This document shows, one piece after another, positions 1 through 14,777 of a DNA stretch of 64,000 nt. Every line of letters begins with the position of its first letter. Position 1 is the first letter of the stretch. Made by a program: the position numbers and the translations under genes. The stretch is taken from the NCBI GenBank assembly GCA_013397695.1, contig VYZI01000003.1:7502816-7566815 (forward strand), read 5' to 3'. Under the pieces are notes generated by a model, which did no database searches, had not been told where the DNA came from, and saw only the letters and a list, made by a program, of their open reading frames with translations. Source of the DNA: Centropus unirufus. Its lineage: Eukaryota > Chordata > Aves > Cuculiformes > Centropidae.

Positions 1-3000
1 TCAGTCATCCACATCTGTCAAGAACACCTCATTTTTGCATGACAGACAAGGTATTCTCAGTGGATACTAAACATAAAACAGAAGACAACTGAGTTCTGTT
101 TTGTCTTGGGAAAGGCACTTCCATTTTCTGCACTTGTTCGTCCACCTGGAACAGCTGGGGTATTCTTGAATATATCAACATCTCTTACTGCCCTTCAAAC
201 ATGCTACAGGCCTGGCAGATGCTCCCTTCAGTGGGCATTCCCAAAACATAAATTGGAACTGGACAGAAGATAGATCACACAACTGAAAACACCACTAGAT
301 AAAAAAATTGTATAAGAATTCAAAAATTTTAATTCAAGATTTTTATACGAAGACAATTAACTTTTGATTCTTTATGCAGTTTCTCATACGGTGTTAAGTA
401 TATTAGTATCCCTTGAGGAGGAAAGGCAAATAATTACATTGTCTGGAATTGTGATATGGAACTGCACAGATTTTTAGTTAAAAACTCTTAGAACTGTACA
501 TAATAAAGTTTTAAAGATTGTCCCTTCCGTTCATTTTTTCTCTCACTCTGTAATCTTTTGAACATTGATTTTTGCCATTGAATTCATTAGGTCCAGGCCA
601 TAAGACTTGAAATCCAGAGCCATTGTTTAATTAAACATATTAATTTAAATATTTTGAACCAAATATATTCCATTAATTTAAATATTGAATGCAGCTCAGG
701 GAAATGGCTACATTAATATTTTCATGTTTCTTTATTTATATTACACCAAACTCTTTCCAAACTTTCCCCAGAGGAACACCACCACTATGGAGCTCAACAT
801 ATGAAGAATCTACCCATAAGTAATCACAAACTGTATTCATGCTCACTAAGGACTTGCAATACACATCCAAACAGTGCTAAAGCTATTTTTTCCTTAATGA
901 ATGGGAAAAAAAATAGAAAAACTTTTAGTGGACTGCTTAAAAAAAAGATTTAAACATAGGTATAAAAGGTCTAAATCATCTTAAAAGGAATGGTTCAATT
1001 TGTACCAAAAATACAACAGATAACAAAAGAGGAAAAGAAAATGAATCATGAAAACTATCTCCAGAGAAACAGTAATACATTATAGTTCTCCAATGACACA
1101 TGATCCTCCTGCCCTTTTTGTGAAAAACTTTGGCCCCCAGCTGCAGTGTTACTAATTTCTTTACCCTTAAACTTTCCCAGACAAAGAGTGGTGTTGGTGT
1201 TCAGCATCCTCTGTAAAGATTAATTTATAGTTTTTGGCAAAGATTTTTTTTTGCCTCCATCATTTTTAGAAGAATTTTTGTATTTACCTGGTGATCCAGT
1301 TTTAAATGTAATTTAGGTATCATTCACTACCAGGCAAAATAAAGATAAAACAGGGATAGGATCAACTGATGAAGAATTATGGGACAAGATCAGGTAACAA
1401 AGAATTATACAATGTGTTAATGCCAATCAATATTTTGTGGGAAGCAGATTTCCTGTGTCTTTTTTTTTATTCTTGAGATCAGATGTATGCTAATAAACAT
1501 AATTGTTCAGAATTAGTATATGTATATTCTTGCAAAGTCACTGGGTTTAGCATCACAGCAGTTAAAATGTCAATATAGCACACATTAAATGGATTAAGAT
1601 ATGGCCAGCTGGCAGATTTCGAGAAGTATTTGTCGATGGGGAATTGTTACAAAATGGATATGTTTCTTATGGAAATTCCCCAGTGGGCTGTTCCATGCCT
1701 AGCACTGTTCAACATTTTAATCAAGTCTTTATTTGAAGGTTTTGTAATAAGACTTTTCTTCATACATCTGACAGATCAATTAGCATATAGTGATGTATGT
1801 GTTTTCTGCAAACTGTTAGCCTTTTGTCAGACAGAGTTTTGCTGTAATTCATTATTTTACCTCTTGTAACCTGGACATAAAATATATCTTCTAAGGCCTG
1901 TTGTGAAAGTCCACATAGAACTCTGTCAATTTTTGTTCTGGTCCTCAACTTCAGCAGCTGGAGAGTCCTCTCTCTAAGGAATTGTGCTGTGGAAAGGAAG
2001 AAAGGAAGAAAGTTTTATATCTTTCATCCATGAAGGGTTTAATTACATATTGGAAGCCTCTATTTCTGAATCTTGAAAAGAAGTTTAGTTCCCACTTAGA
2101 AGAATCTCTTTAGCTCTAATCTTAATGAGAGATGTGTAATTCTGATTATGTTTTGCACACATATAATGTTCTTTACTTAAGGATGTTGCAGCACTGAAAA
2201 ATATTAAATCATTAGGACAGCATAATATTAATAATATAATAATTGTCAAAGCAAAGTCACTGAAAGCAATGCTCTCAATGTCACTTACGGTATCACTCTG
2301 CTGTTTTGAAAGCTGAGGAGACATGCTGAGCACTGTGAGGAGGTACCCTCAGTCAGTATTTGGTCAGATGTTAAAGAAAAGAGTCCAGAAGAAACTAATG
2401 GAATAGGATGAAGTGAGAATATTCTTTATATTCTTTGAGCTTTTTTTTTTTCGGCATTTCTTTTTCTTCAGTCTATTTCTTTTGTGAACAGCCAGATTTT
2501 AAAGAGGGCGAAAGCATGTTGTCATTTTTCACACTGCAGAAAGAAGGTCCTGGGCAGCTTTTAAGTTTTAGAGGATGACAGTGGTTACAAAACCAGTATC
2601 TTCTGTGGAGTCTGTGGATTTTGCATGTCAGCAGCCCTAAAAGATGAATTGGATCACCACAGGGGTTGTTGTGAGAGCCTCCCCTACAGACTTGAGCAGC
2701 AGCCAGCCAATAAATAGGCAAAGTGGCAAATAGGTGGTAGGAAGATTGCTTAGAAATAAATGTTATTATAACAAACGGCTAAAAACAATTAATCAGGCAG
2801 CTAACAGCAGTCCTGATCAGTGGGAAGGGCCAGCCACAAGCATTGCCAGTAGAAAGTGCCCACCGGGAATGGCAGCAAGGAAAGGGTTGTTTGCAAATGG
2901 GGCCGTGTCTGTGAGCACTGCCAGCAGGAGAACCTACAGCTAAAAACAACCGCGGCCGTCCCAGAGCCAACAGCCTCAGAAGACGGGTAGAGCTCAGGTA

Positions 3001-3589
3001 TGATTATGCTATAGAACAACCATCGTACTACTAAGAATTACCTAAGTCTGTATCAAAACCCATGAGTGGGATCCAATAAAAAGAGGATGGCCATGGCTGG
3101 CACCAAAGCACTGAACTTTCAAAGATCTCTTTTGGCTACTGTGGAGTGAAAAGTACCTCAGGGGGGAGTAGGATCATGTTTCTTTCTCTTGCTTTAATTT
3201 TCTGGCTTGGAAAAACATGACCGGAGATCAAGTGTGTGCTATGGTAGTGTTAGTACAAGTTAAAATTTATGTAGGTTGAGAAATAAAATAAAAAGCACTA
3301 TAGCCTCATGGTTTATACATCAAAGGCAAAGTACCAACGGGAAATTTGCTTTCAATTTACTTCTTTTATTATGTTCAGATCTCTTTATTTGCCCACAGTT
3401 TGCCCGTAGCTGGTAGCTCCTAAACTCTGGCTTTTGTTTCTTTATTTTGAGGAACCCTTGGCCATGCAAGAGTCATATATCTGACCCTGATGCTGTCCTA
3501 AATGGGCAATAAACCCAGACTAAAAAAAAAAAATGCTTTCACTCATGGACTGATGAATATCTGTACCAAATATATTTCTTGTAAACAGC

Positions 3590-3624
3590 ATATATACCAA
3601 TATATATGCATATATACATATATC
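3590..3624. repeat. AT-rich alternating dinucleotide tract
   Basis: An imperfect (TA)n run with interruptions such as ATATATGCATATATAC. It is a simple low-complexity repeat with no coding potential, likely variable in length between individuals. Confidence 0.7.
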
Positions 3625-6600
3625 CAGGTACAGCTCTACTATATTAAGCTGAATTTAGAGCTACCCTAATTAAAACTTTCCCTCCTCCATCCCCTCACCC
3701 CCCTTAAATATTGTGTTATGACTGTTTGCCAGTTTTCCTCAGTCTAAAACTCAAATCTATGGGGTTTGTTTTGGGACTTCTTGAAGAACAGGATGTAGTA
3801 TTACTTGAAGAAAGGAAAGTTTCTCTCACTATCAGTTTCTAACATTTGCTGAAAATTTTTTAAAAAATTGGAGTTTCGTGTCATTGGCAATAATATTTTA
3901 CAATTTTCATCCAGAGATCACAAACTGATGGCCAACTATTAAGCATTTCCATTTCACATCATCCTGTCTTTGAGACATGCATTTGATGGACCTGAAGGAT
4001 GAGACATGGAGAAGTGATGCAAGGTTTAGAAGGTAATAACCAGTTGAGAGGTCAGAACTATCCTTTTCTGCTGAAGCTAAGAAGAATTGAAAGGTTTCTG
4101 CAAGGGAAGTTTCCACAGCCATGTACCCAGTCTCAGGCGCTGCTGTTTCTCCTTTGTAATACTCTCTTATCTCTATACTTTCACAATGAGACTTCAAACA
4201 AACATCTGTAGTTTTGTGATATTCATGCCTTGGTGAGCAGTGTGACATTTCCTCCTGGCAGTGTTTTGACACTTATACTCAAGACTGGATCATTCTAGGA
4301 GCCAAACAAACAAGACTACTGACTAATGGCAAACATCTCATTTTAATCTAGACAGGTAAAATTATTGGCAAATTCAACACTGAGCTGCAGACTGCAATTT
4401 GCTCTTTTAAAATACATGGAAAACTGCTGTGAATCACAAGGTGTTAATATTATGTGGTGTAAACAATTATCTTCTATTCTGGGTGAATTGATGTGGGTTG
4501 GACAATTATCTTCTTTATAGTCATGTCATTTTTTTAATGAAATTGTAAACTGGCAGGCGAAAGTACAGAAAAGGTGTCATTATGTCATTAATGTTTCAAC
4601 GTAGCTGCTACTGGATGTTACAGCATCTGCCATAGTGATCTCTGCTCTGTGATAAAGTAAGAAAATAGAGTTCATTGACCATTTATACCAGTGTCTTGGG
4701 GCTTAGAGGTTTGCAGTGTCCACTGTGAAGCATATGGAATGATTTCAATGTTTCAGAAAAGCCAGAAATGTGTAAAAATACTTTATGAAATAACAAAGAA
4801 AAAATTGCATTCAAAATTCTCAATTTTGGAGTGAATAAAGGATAAAATAAAAAAACCAGCAAGCAGAGACATGCTCTTTGGGGCCTGTTACTGATAGTGC
4901 ATATGCAAGGGGGAGAGAAAGGCACACAAAGCATTACCTCCTGCACCCCTATGTTTGAGAAAGGACCATAGTAAAAGAAATCCAAACCAGCAGCACGATA
5001 TGAAAAGAGTACATGTTTTTCTCACTGTATTCCTTCTGGTGGGAAGTCACCTGTATGTTGAAAAATTTCCCTCCTCCAGCTGCAGCAGCCTATTGCAAAG
5101 AGTTTTATTTTGGTTCCGTGGAACAAGATGATATATAGTAGGACAAAATGCCTCACAGTTATATAGCATCTTTATACCTAGGTTTAAGCATGGCAGTGAG
5201 GGACTCTAGGCTTACAGGACTGCATAATTTAAAAATTGAAGCACAGTATAGACCTTGGGGTACATCATTCTGGGATGAAAGTACAAAGCATCTTTATTAG
5301 TATTATAAAAAAAGTTACCCATAGATGAACTAAATCTGAAGTAAGCCTTTCTTCTGAAGCTTCCTCTGTCTGCTAGACTTCTGTTTGTTTGTAAAGTTTA
5401 CATGCTTCCTGGGTTTGACCAAAACCAGAACTACTGAAATAGCTCAAGAAATGTTATCACTGATATGGCTGAGCCAGCTAGGATTAGACATTACTGGAAA
5501 TGTTATGGAAGAGCCTGTTTTCATGAGATTTCCATCCAGATATCTAGACCAAAGGGGTTTCTTGCTCTGTGAACTTACAGAACACCTTTCAGCGTTCTTT
5601 GATGTAAACTCCCTGTTTCCTGTAACATAAAGTACTCCCTGCAGTGCATCTATGTAAATTACAGCAAATAGATCAATATAAGCTCACCTTTTAAGATATG
5701 AAATTTTGTTTAAACTGTTAACACCTGAAAGATGGAGATTTTTGGGTTCTTAAAGTTAGTAATTACCAACCAAGTTTAATTGTTGAACTAGGAAAAGATT
5801 ATCCTTTCAAGACCATGCAAAAAGAATAGGAATTACTGTATTCTTTTAAGCCGACAGAAGCCGTAATGTACAGAGTTAAAATCCTAGCTCCATCTTTAGA
5901 GTACCTTGTTTTCTTTACACAATTACCCCTGGTCTCAGTCTGTTAGATGATCTGAGCTCAGCATTTGCAGTAATACTGCGACAATTGACTTGGGGATGAA
6001 GTTTCCAGCCTCAACTTGAAAGATCCCTTGTGTTTGTGGATTCAGGTCAGACATTCAGTGTTACCTGAACTTAATTGCTGTTTGTTTTTGCTTTGCATTG
6101 TCTTAAAGGCAGTCAAGGGAAAGAGGGAGGCCTGGGAAAAACAAACTGCTTTGCAGACCAAAATGTCTTCAAAAGCAGCATTATGACCACCTCCAAGACT
6201 AAACAAAGCTTTGGCAGAAAGGTTATCTTCTTGGTCCCCAAACATTGCCACTTCCTGCAGAAGCTCTGCTTTTTCTCTTTTCAGGCCATAACAAAACCCA
6301 AGATTCCTGTTTCCTTACTTTTGTCTTCCATATCAAGTTCAGCCTGCCTGTGCAGGCAGTAAAGCATTTCTTTGCCTCCCTTTGCCCAGTTCTGCCCCAG
6401 AATTTTGCTTCTCAGTCCCATACAAGGAAGCTGGGTGATTTTGCTGTTATGAACCATCATTTAGGTCACAGATACCTCTCTATCCATTGATGTTTATCAT
6501 CTTTGATTAGCAAATGCATAGTCCCTTTTATCTTTTCCAGAGTTAGGCCAAGCAACCTCTTTCTTGGTTTTGGGCCTCCTTTAAAATTTGGGTCATTCTG

Positions 6601-9600
6601 GCAAACATGTCTAAATGCTCCAGGCACCTCTGAAAAGGCACCTTCATTAGAATACTCAAGGTTTTGTATGTGTGTTCGTATTTTAATGTAGATATAACAA
6701 GTAATATCTGGATGTAGGCTCAAACTGCAGACTGTATTAACTCTGTATTAATTTTTGGTTGACTTTATACCTAGTAAATAACTGTTCTTCTCAGTCTTGT
6801 TGATATGGTCATCACCTTTGCAATACATTTGAATGTTTATAAATAACAGTATACATTATTGAGACACATCTCAAGATTGGCATGCCCCATCAGAATAAAC
6901 AGATCCAACAACTCTTTTAAGCCTAAAATGTCTTGTTATTAGAGTTTATTGTGTGCCTGCAGGTGAAATAATTTGCAACAAATGTTTGTGTATATACCTG
7001 TAACTAGAACATATAGTGGGTTGATAGCAATGAGCCTATGCAATTAGTTTGCATGAAAAAATAACTTTCTAATTCACCTTTCTTTTGGCGTGACTAAATC
7101 TACACATAGGGATGGTTACCATTGCTCTGATGATGCACAGCAACACCTTACACTGTCATGACTTGATTGTAGACCCTCTTTCAGTTAATTTAGCCTCTGC
7201 TACAAAGATATCATAGCTTCTTTCTTTTATTCTTTCACAGAGATGAGTAAAATGGATTTGAAGTGTGACTGCAGTTGCAAGCTCTCTCAAAATTCGTATA
7301 ATGTTCATGATCATAAAAAAATAAAAATCCTTGCCTGAAAGAAATGACAGTTCTGCCGCCTTTCACAACGGAAAATCTAAACTGAATGAGTGTGACTCTC
7401 TGAAGGCATTAAAAGAAACTAGGCAATTTCACAGAGTGAATTGGAGATGCTGCTTACTTATGTGAATGCAGCTTTTGATTGAAACAGTGAGGAAAGAATA
7501 TCCAGAAACCTCAGTAAATCTTTTAGGAGCTAGTTCTGTGTGCAGACTACAGTTATGATAAAAACCAGACTCTGTTCTGCCAAAGCAGTGTAGCTGAAAA
7601 CTGATTTCACACTTTGCATAGGAACTCCAGGTGAAATTTAACTCTGTGCAAAGTAATGACAATGAACTTAGCTGCACAAAGCTTTTTGTACTAACAGCGA
7701 AGACTGAAGAAAAAAGCCGCACCGTGATGAATACGGCAGAATAGGAACATGTAGTGACAGCAAACCACTCGTGAGAAGACTGACTGTCATAATCTCAGAG
7801 CAATCTCTAAATGTAAATGAGGAATATATTGCTCTACTCTGCAGGCAATTAGAAGTAAAAGTTCAGTAGCCTGGGAGAACTACCCACACATATGTCTTGA
7901 AAAGAATAAATAAATTGTCCAAAGTTGGTAGAGAACGACAACTGTTTTGCCTGGAATGCAATGAAACAGCTTATCTACATGTGTCTAACGGAACTAACCA
8001 GATCACACCCATAATACTCTGAAAACTGAGAAGAAATGGGGCATGTCTCCCTCCGTCATTGGGTTTTGCCTGTTCAAGACACTTTCACTCTGCATGAAGA
8101 GACTCTGAAAGAAGACTCTACATAATTTAAGAGTACAAAGGATCATTTATTGAGTAATGCATAAGCCAGATAACTAAGAGAAGCAAGCATCCCTAAATGT
8201 GCTCATTACCACTTACAAAACACACAGCGGTGGCCTGGCAGTTGCCACTCAGAGAAAGTCCAGCCTCCACTGCTGCTAGGAACAGCACTATCCTGATGTT
8301 GTTGAGATGTCACCTTTAAACAATCTGCATTTCCTACGGAGACACATACCTGTCATGTCAGTATTTTTCCTCTTGAAGTCTTCTCCCGAGGCATTTAGAA
8401 GGAATGTCAGTCTCATGCTATATTGGTAACCGTAAACATGTAAAATGGGCATTCTTAATACTTATTAATGTCTAATGACAGCACTTTTCTTTATGATAAA
8501 TATGTAGATCGGCAATTACAGACTTATTAAACAGAGTTGAAGAGAAGTAGACATCACATAGTACCAACTCTAAAAAAATGATTGTAAACTACTGAGAGTA
8601 AACAACAAAGAATCTAATAATTATAATTTTGGAACCTAGAAACAGTTACTGTTTTACAATAGCAACATTCACACAGCATCTTAACTGACAGCTGAGATAT
8701 GGCCCCTAGCTGTTTTATTTACTACCATGCCAAGGCTTAATGATGGGTCAAATTTATGACTGGCTCAAACTGGTTATGAATGGTTAAATCTCTCCTTCAA
8801 ACTTGCTTGCCTCTGTGAGCCGTAAATCTCATTGTGGTCTTGTCTGCCAACTCTTTCAAGGACTGAGGAATGTTTTTAACCAATTTTCTATGAGAGTTCT
8901 ATACTCTTCCTACCATAAATTCACGTGATATTGTTGCTGACTGTCTTTGCTCTTCTAAAGACTGATTCCAGCTAGATATTGCCACACAAGAAAAGAAGAT
9001 TTTAATTGATTTGATTAGTGGATATCTTCATCAAACAAAATAACCAATCTAGCAGTCCATTTTTGTCAGTGACTTATCTATCTGAGTTATATTAATTCAT
9101 ACAGACAGCCCTTTATTCTGTAGAGTTTCTTAATAATAATTATCACATAAGGGATGTTAAAACAGATTGTCTTGTAACTTGTAGTTCGTAGGACAAGTTT
9201 TTCATCAGTAAGTGGGTTGTTCTGTATTGCTGCTTTAATATACCATTCTTTTAATCCAAAGAAACGCAAGCAGCCACTATAATGTGATTAGGTTATGGAA
9301 ATATTTAATATGGGAACAGTGATTCTGTTTAGGTTCCAAGACAGGTGTTAATGTCCTCTAATCTATACCATTATCCCTTTCCTGAACATTGCTTAACCCC
9401 AAAATCTTTCAAGTCGAGACTGCCTAAGTATTACCAGCACATACTTAGTCCACTTCTCCCAAACATTTTCTTAGTTCTGGGAATGTGAAATCTTTTCACT
9501 ACTTAATTTGTAGCAAAAATCTGTTCCCTACCATGGACCTAGTTATGGTAAGATAGTCTTTCATGCAGCCTTAAAGTCTCTGCTATGAAAATCCTTAAAT

Positions 9601-10693
9601 TACATTTATATGTCTTAAAATGTTGACCAAAACATTTAACAGATTTACATTGGGGTATTATTAGATAAGCTAATCCATTTTTTCCCTTTCTTTACTCTGA
9701 ATGGGTTGGATGGAATACAGTCTCTGGGTGTGTACAGCTGTACTGCTTACAATGGATCCACTCTTTGTCTGCCTCGCAGTAAGAAGAGTGGATCTGGCTG
9801 TATTCTGATGGATTAATTCTGTTTTAACACTGGGATGAATAAGCATGGAGTCCCCACAACTGTTAACAGCTCAATGTATACAGATGTCATCTGAGCCTCA
9901 CTGCCAGAAACATATAGATTTTCCCTGATAATCAAGAAGTTTGGATCCGATCCTTTATTCTCTAAGCTATTACATGTTCTCTCTTTGCCATCTCATGGAC
10001 CCCAGTACACGTGACATCTCTACTTGTGGATAGTGAGAGTCCCATTGTTTTGTACCTCTCACACTCTTTCTCAGCGCAGTTGGTTTCCCTTGAAGAATTA
10101 ATTCCAGCTTTATTCTATAAATGCTAGTCACTTTCCTTAGTCAATCCAGGCATTGTGCCAATGAATTCAGACTAAACAGAGGATATTAATTTTCCTTTAG
10201 CATAAATGTATTTCATAAAAGCTGTGATGCATAAGGTTTTAGTTCCAAGAACTTCAATAAACCAGTTGTGTAAGCTTTCAAATTGGAACGTCAGTGATAA
10301 CTTTCAGAGGGATTTAGAGGCACTTAAGAGAAAGTCCTCTCAGATTTTCTCTTCTTAATGACTAAATACCATAAGAAGGAGTCCTCCACCTGAAGAAGTG
10401 GATGAGATCGAAGCAACCTGGGGCTGCTACCTTTTGATATTCCACATGGTTATGGTTTCCAGGCATAGACAGCAGGAAGTTGTCAAACTCTATCCCAAGA
10501 GTACTTGCGATATTTTGTAACAGAGAGCGGGAAGACACCAGCTGTTGGAATCTTAACACTACCAAGGCATTTTTTCAGATTCAGCTATGATATTGGGAAA
10601 AGTGAAGCACGCCTTTCTCAGCTTGTGGAAGCAGCCTTGTAACCAGTGCAGCTAGACATTCTATGCTACCTAAGAAAATTGGACGTCTGTTAA

Positions 10694-10757
10694 TGTTCTA
10701 TAGGAAATGTCAGTTCCTATAGGAACTTAGGAACTATGTTAGGTTCTATGTTATGAA
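10694..10757. repeat. Cluster of short palindromes and direct repeats (GTTC/GAAC)
   Basis: A perfect 16-bp palindrome, AGTTCCTATAGGAACT, lies at 10712-10727. It is flanked on the left by a related GTTCTATAGGAA and on the right by two related units, GGAACTATGTTA and GGTTCTATGTTA. The cluster could be a small duplicated hairpin or a decayed inverted-repeat element. I cannot assign it to a known family, and a binding-site interpretation would be speculation. Confidence 0.5.
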
Positions 10758-13700
10758 CTCCCCTTTGCTTTGTGGTAGAAAAGCAGGGATTTTTCTCGGG
10801 TGTAACTTCTGTAACTATAGCTCAACTAATAAACATTTTCTTCAGGCAGACAGCTTTGCCATTTGACCACTGTATTCTCTTGAATAGAGGCATGAAAATA
10901 CTTACTAGAACCCTGAACAAAAGGAGGTCTTGCACCTTCTATTTGTGGAACCAATTGCATTTCCTTAATTGCTCAAAGCTTTATTGTTGTGGCTTAGTAG
11001 AAGCCGTTCAGCCTTTATCTCTAGCAAACATGCAAGAAACACAGTCCTAGGCACCCACAACTCCTTCCCAGTCTTATCAACTGATTAGCAGCACAAAGAA
11101 ATAACAAACCTCATCCCAAAAGGCGTCACAGAAGTGAATGAGTTAACCACTTACAGAGTCGATGAAGCTGACTGCTAGACAAAAACCAACTTAATCCAGT
11201 TTAAAGGTCTTTTATCTAAACTAAAACTGTTAAAAGAGGATTTGCTTCCATGAAGATGAAATAGTCACGTCCAAGATGTTACACTGGACGCTTGCAAAGA
11301 CACATCTGTTGATACATTTGAGGAACTGTTCTGGCTTAACTGACCAGCTGTGCAGGAAACATACACAGGGATCTTCCTTGAGAAAATTTGTGCCATGTGT
11401 AAGACTGATTAATAATGAGAACAAGACTAAATATTTTCAGCCCCAAGCTTTCACCATTGATTCAATGCTCAAGGAAGCCAGTCTGCTGGGAGTTGGGGTA
11501 GTCTGAATAGGGGAGTGAGAAAGGAAAATCAATGAGTGCATGCAGTTGTCCACATCTGTTTTATAGAAGCACAAAGGAGTGAACTACATTTACCCCAGCC
11601 AGGTACAGTTGAGATAACCCAAGCATCCCAAATGGCCCTGGAACCTTGTTGGTACAGGACAGGTTTCCTCTTGTCATACACATTCACTTGTACCACTGAG
11701 CAGCATCGTGCACAGTCCCCATCTGCCTGGAAGCGCTGATGCTGCTGGCAGGGGCGCTAGGGCTTGGCATCAGAAGCTGAAGTGACACCTCCTAAAAGGG
11801 TAGGCACAGCCCTTTGGGGACAAAATACAGAGACCCATGAGTTAACTGGATAGATTTTCCCGTCGTAAAGACAGTTGGATTTTAAATGCTAAATATTGGA
11901 AATGCAGAAAACATGATGAAACAGAAAGGGAGTGAAGGCACTTTCCTCTTTGACTTTTTCCACCCAACTCAATGGTCTTTTCATCTTCACAGCCTCTCCC
12001 TGTTCCAAGACCCCTGATCTTTTCCTTGTCTTTCTGTAACAGGCTCTCACCTCCCACCTTGCCACCCAGACATTTTGCCTTTACCAGCCTTCTGGTAAAC
12101 ATAAAAAAACCTCTTTTTTTTGCTGATCTCCACCCATATCCAGTGTCCTCATGAGCGCAGGACCACGTAGGCATGTTCCACTAGTTGCAGAAACTGCTTC
12201 ATTAGTTCATGTCTGAACATTTTGCTCTCTCTGAAGAGGCACAACACCATATGAGTCAGTCTCATGGAAATAAGTCTTACATGTCAAATCTTTGCTTTAA
12301 TCGTTTGGGAAGGGATTGGTGGGTTTATTAAAAAATATATGATTAGAACATGGAGAATTTTGCTTGTCAGTGGATAATGATGTAATGTATACAGATGTCT
12401 GGCTTACTCTGTGGCAAAGCCAAGGAAGAGCTTTTACGGGCAGTACAAACCATATTCTGAAAATGGAAAGCAAGAGTGAAATGAAGGGTTTTAACCATCT
12501 CTATCCAACATAAATTAGTTCCTCTTCATGCTGCCATGCAGAAAGGTTCACGGGCCTGCTGTGGCCTCTTTTTAGCTCTGTCCTTGCAACAGGCCTTTGG
12601 ATGCTTTGGTCTTTTGATAAGCCTCACTTAATCTACCAGGTCACAGAGAAGTGTTATAAGGTTCACCCACCAACTGTGAACCTATGTTAAAAAAACTGCA
12701 GGACGACACATGCTGCATCTGCAGTCTTTCCTCATGAGCTTTCGCTTGTTTCAGTGAACTGAACAAACTCAGTGAATTCAATGAACTGAATATCATTCCT
12801 ATCATGGTACATTCCCATCTTTTTTTGCAGAAACAGCCTGGGAAGTACATTTATTTCCCCACAGCTTCAGTAAATAACTAGTCACATATTCACTACTACT
12901 ACTTGTTTGCACTACTGATCTTCAGTGTATTTTTGAGAAGAGCTTTATTCTCAATCTGCATTAGTCTTTTTCCACCTCAGGTTCCACACCTCTACCATCA
13001 ACATTTAATGGAGTAGATCATAGTCCACCCAACCTAGCTAAATCTTGGCAATGCAACAATACAATTTCAGTGGCTGCCACTGATGATCTATACTGTTATC
13101 GCATTAGTGTTGTACTGATGTAAGGCTCTTTGTACTGCATTCAGGGAGTCTGGCTCACTGATGCATTGCTGCAAAACCCCTACTGTGTTAGATAACAATA
13201 ACAACAGTGTTATGTTGCAGTGATGGTACTGAAGAAAGAGCAACTTCTACATTTTAAGCTCCTCTTTGTAGTTACAAAAGTACCAAGTTGAATGACCAAG
13301 ATTTCTTTGTAATATTCTCTATTAATTATCATAATAATTTTTAGGACAGATTCCTGCATCAATACAGAGTCTGGTGGAGTATGTGGGACCCTGTGAGATC
13401 AGAATCTTGTGGACAACCAGCTCAGGTGTTGTGTATGTGTCAGGGAATGCCAGGCTTAGTGCTAAGATTGTACAAAAATGTGGAGCTGTTCCTCAACAAA
13501 TACTGCATGGTTCCTGGACCTGATTGACCAAGCAAAGGGCTGCTGGAGAGGAAAGAACAACCAAAGACCTCATATCCCCTTATCAAAGTACTTGGAAGTT
13601 GCGGATGAGGATTTCAGACCTCAAGTGCGGACTAACTGGCACTAATTAACTACTAATCCCCAGCAAGGCTTTTGTGAGAGCCAAATGCCTATAGACATCA

Positions 13701-14777
13701 GTTCAACTCACTACACTGGAAGGAGGATTAGAGGTGGGGAGTGTGTGACTACTTCTGTAAAGAAGACCCTGATCATAGTTGGGTAGGTGGAAGCTGATGC
13801 AACAGGTACACTGAAGTGTATCTTAATTTGGAGGGCCCTTTAAGCAAAACAAAGGAGTTCTTCAGCCAACATAGTAAAACATCAATTGTTTAGGAATACC
13901 ATTTGAAAAGAAGAAAGGAAACCGAAAAAGAGGAAAGCATCTCCTGTCAGCACTGACATTTGTGGTCATTTCCCTTAGTCAAAATCAATTTTCTGGCACA
14001 CTGACTTGATACAAATGTTTTGAGCGGCCTTCATTCTTATTCCTTGAGCAAACACGAAGGCATATCAGTCCTAATTTGTGTTCAGCTCCAATATGGTTCT
14101 CTATTGTGTCAAAATGCAAGAATTGTAGAACACCTGGCAATATTTAGTGAACTGCAGTCCTCATGCTCTGCTTTTGGCAGAGGAAATGAAGTTTTCTTAC
14201 TCAGTCCCAGCTAGGCCTGTAACTAACATTTCAATGTTTGTTCACTTACTGCCATCACACTGACATTGCCACAAATATTCTGCAAAGATAAGTGCAAGTA
14301 CATTACCTTGGAACTGGTCTTGGAAAACATTCAAATTTGCTTTGTTTGCTGCCTCACAGCATTGGTGCAGACCAGGAATAATAGTTGTTCTGAGCAGACA
14401 ACTTATTAATATAGGGCAAGAGTGTGGCGAACTCAGCTAGGTCTTTCTCATGTCAACATCAAAGCTTTTTGCATTGATGGAAATGTGGTCTGTCAACAAA
14501 TACAGTCATTATTTTACATGAGTTAATTCTTATGTCTAATTTTTTTCCTTTGATGGAGGCAAAGGTGAAGCTAAAAATTCTTCAAGGACTTGTGGCACAA
14601 GATGTGTAGAACCATATATTGACCTTGCACAAAAAAAAAGCAGCAAAAGAAACAGATACATATAGCCACATGACCATGTCAAGCTCCCTGTTACCCTATG
14701 TACCATTTGTCTCATCACAGTCTCAAGACTGAGAATAAAACCTATGGCAGTTTAGGGCACAGGAAAGTGATACCTTG

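Larger units (their letters stand above)
1..14777. other. Unique AT-rich noncoding sequence
   Basis: I see no gene, RNA gene or clear interspersed repeat in this stretch. Open frames are short (the longest is about 121 codons, minus strand, 3907-4272) and none has a recognisable domain, signal peptide with a supporting gene context, or homology I can name. Small local structures are an AT dinucleotide run near 3590-3624, a palindrome cluster at 10694-10757, and a CpG-containing patch near 2945-2995 that ends in a donor-like CAG|GTATGA. Stop codons occur in all six frames throughout. It is probably intergenic or intronic DNA; regulatory elements may be present but cannot be recognised from one sequence. 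Confidence 0.6.
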
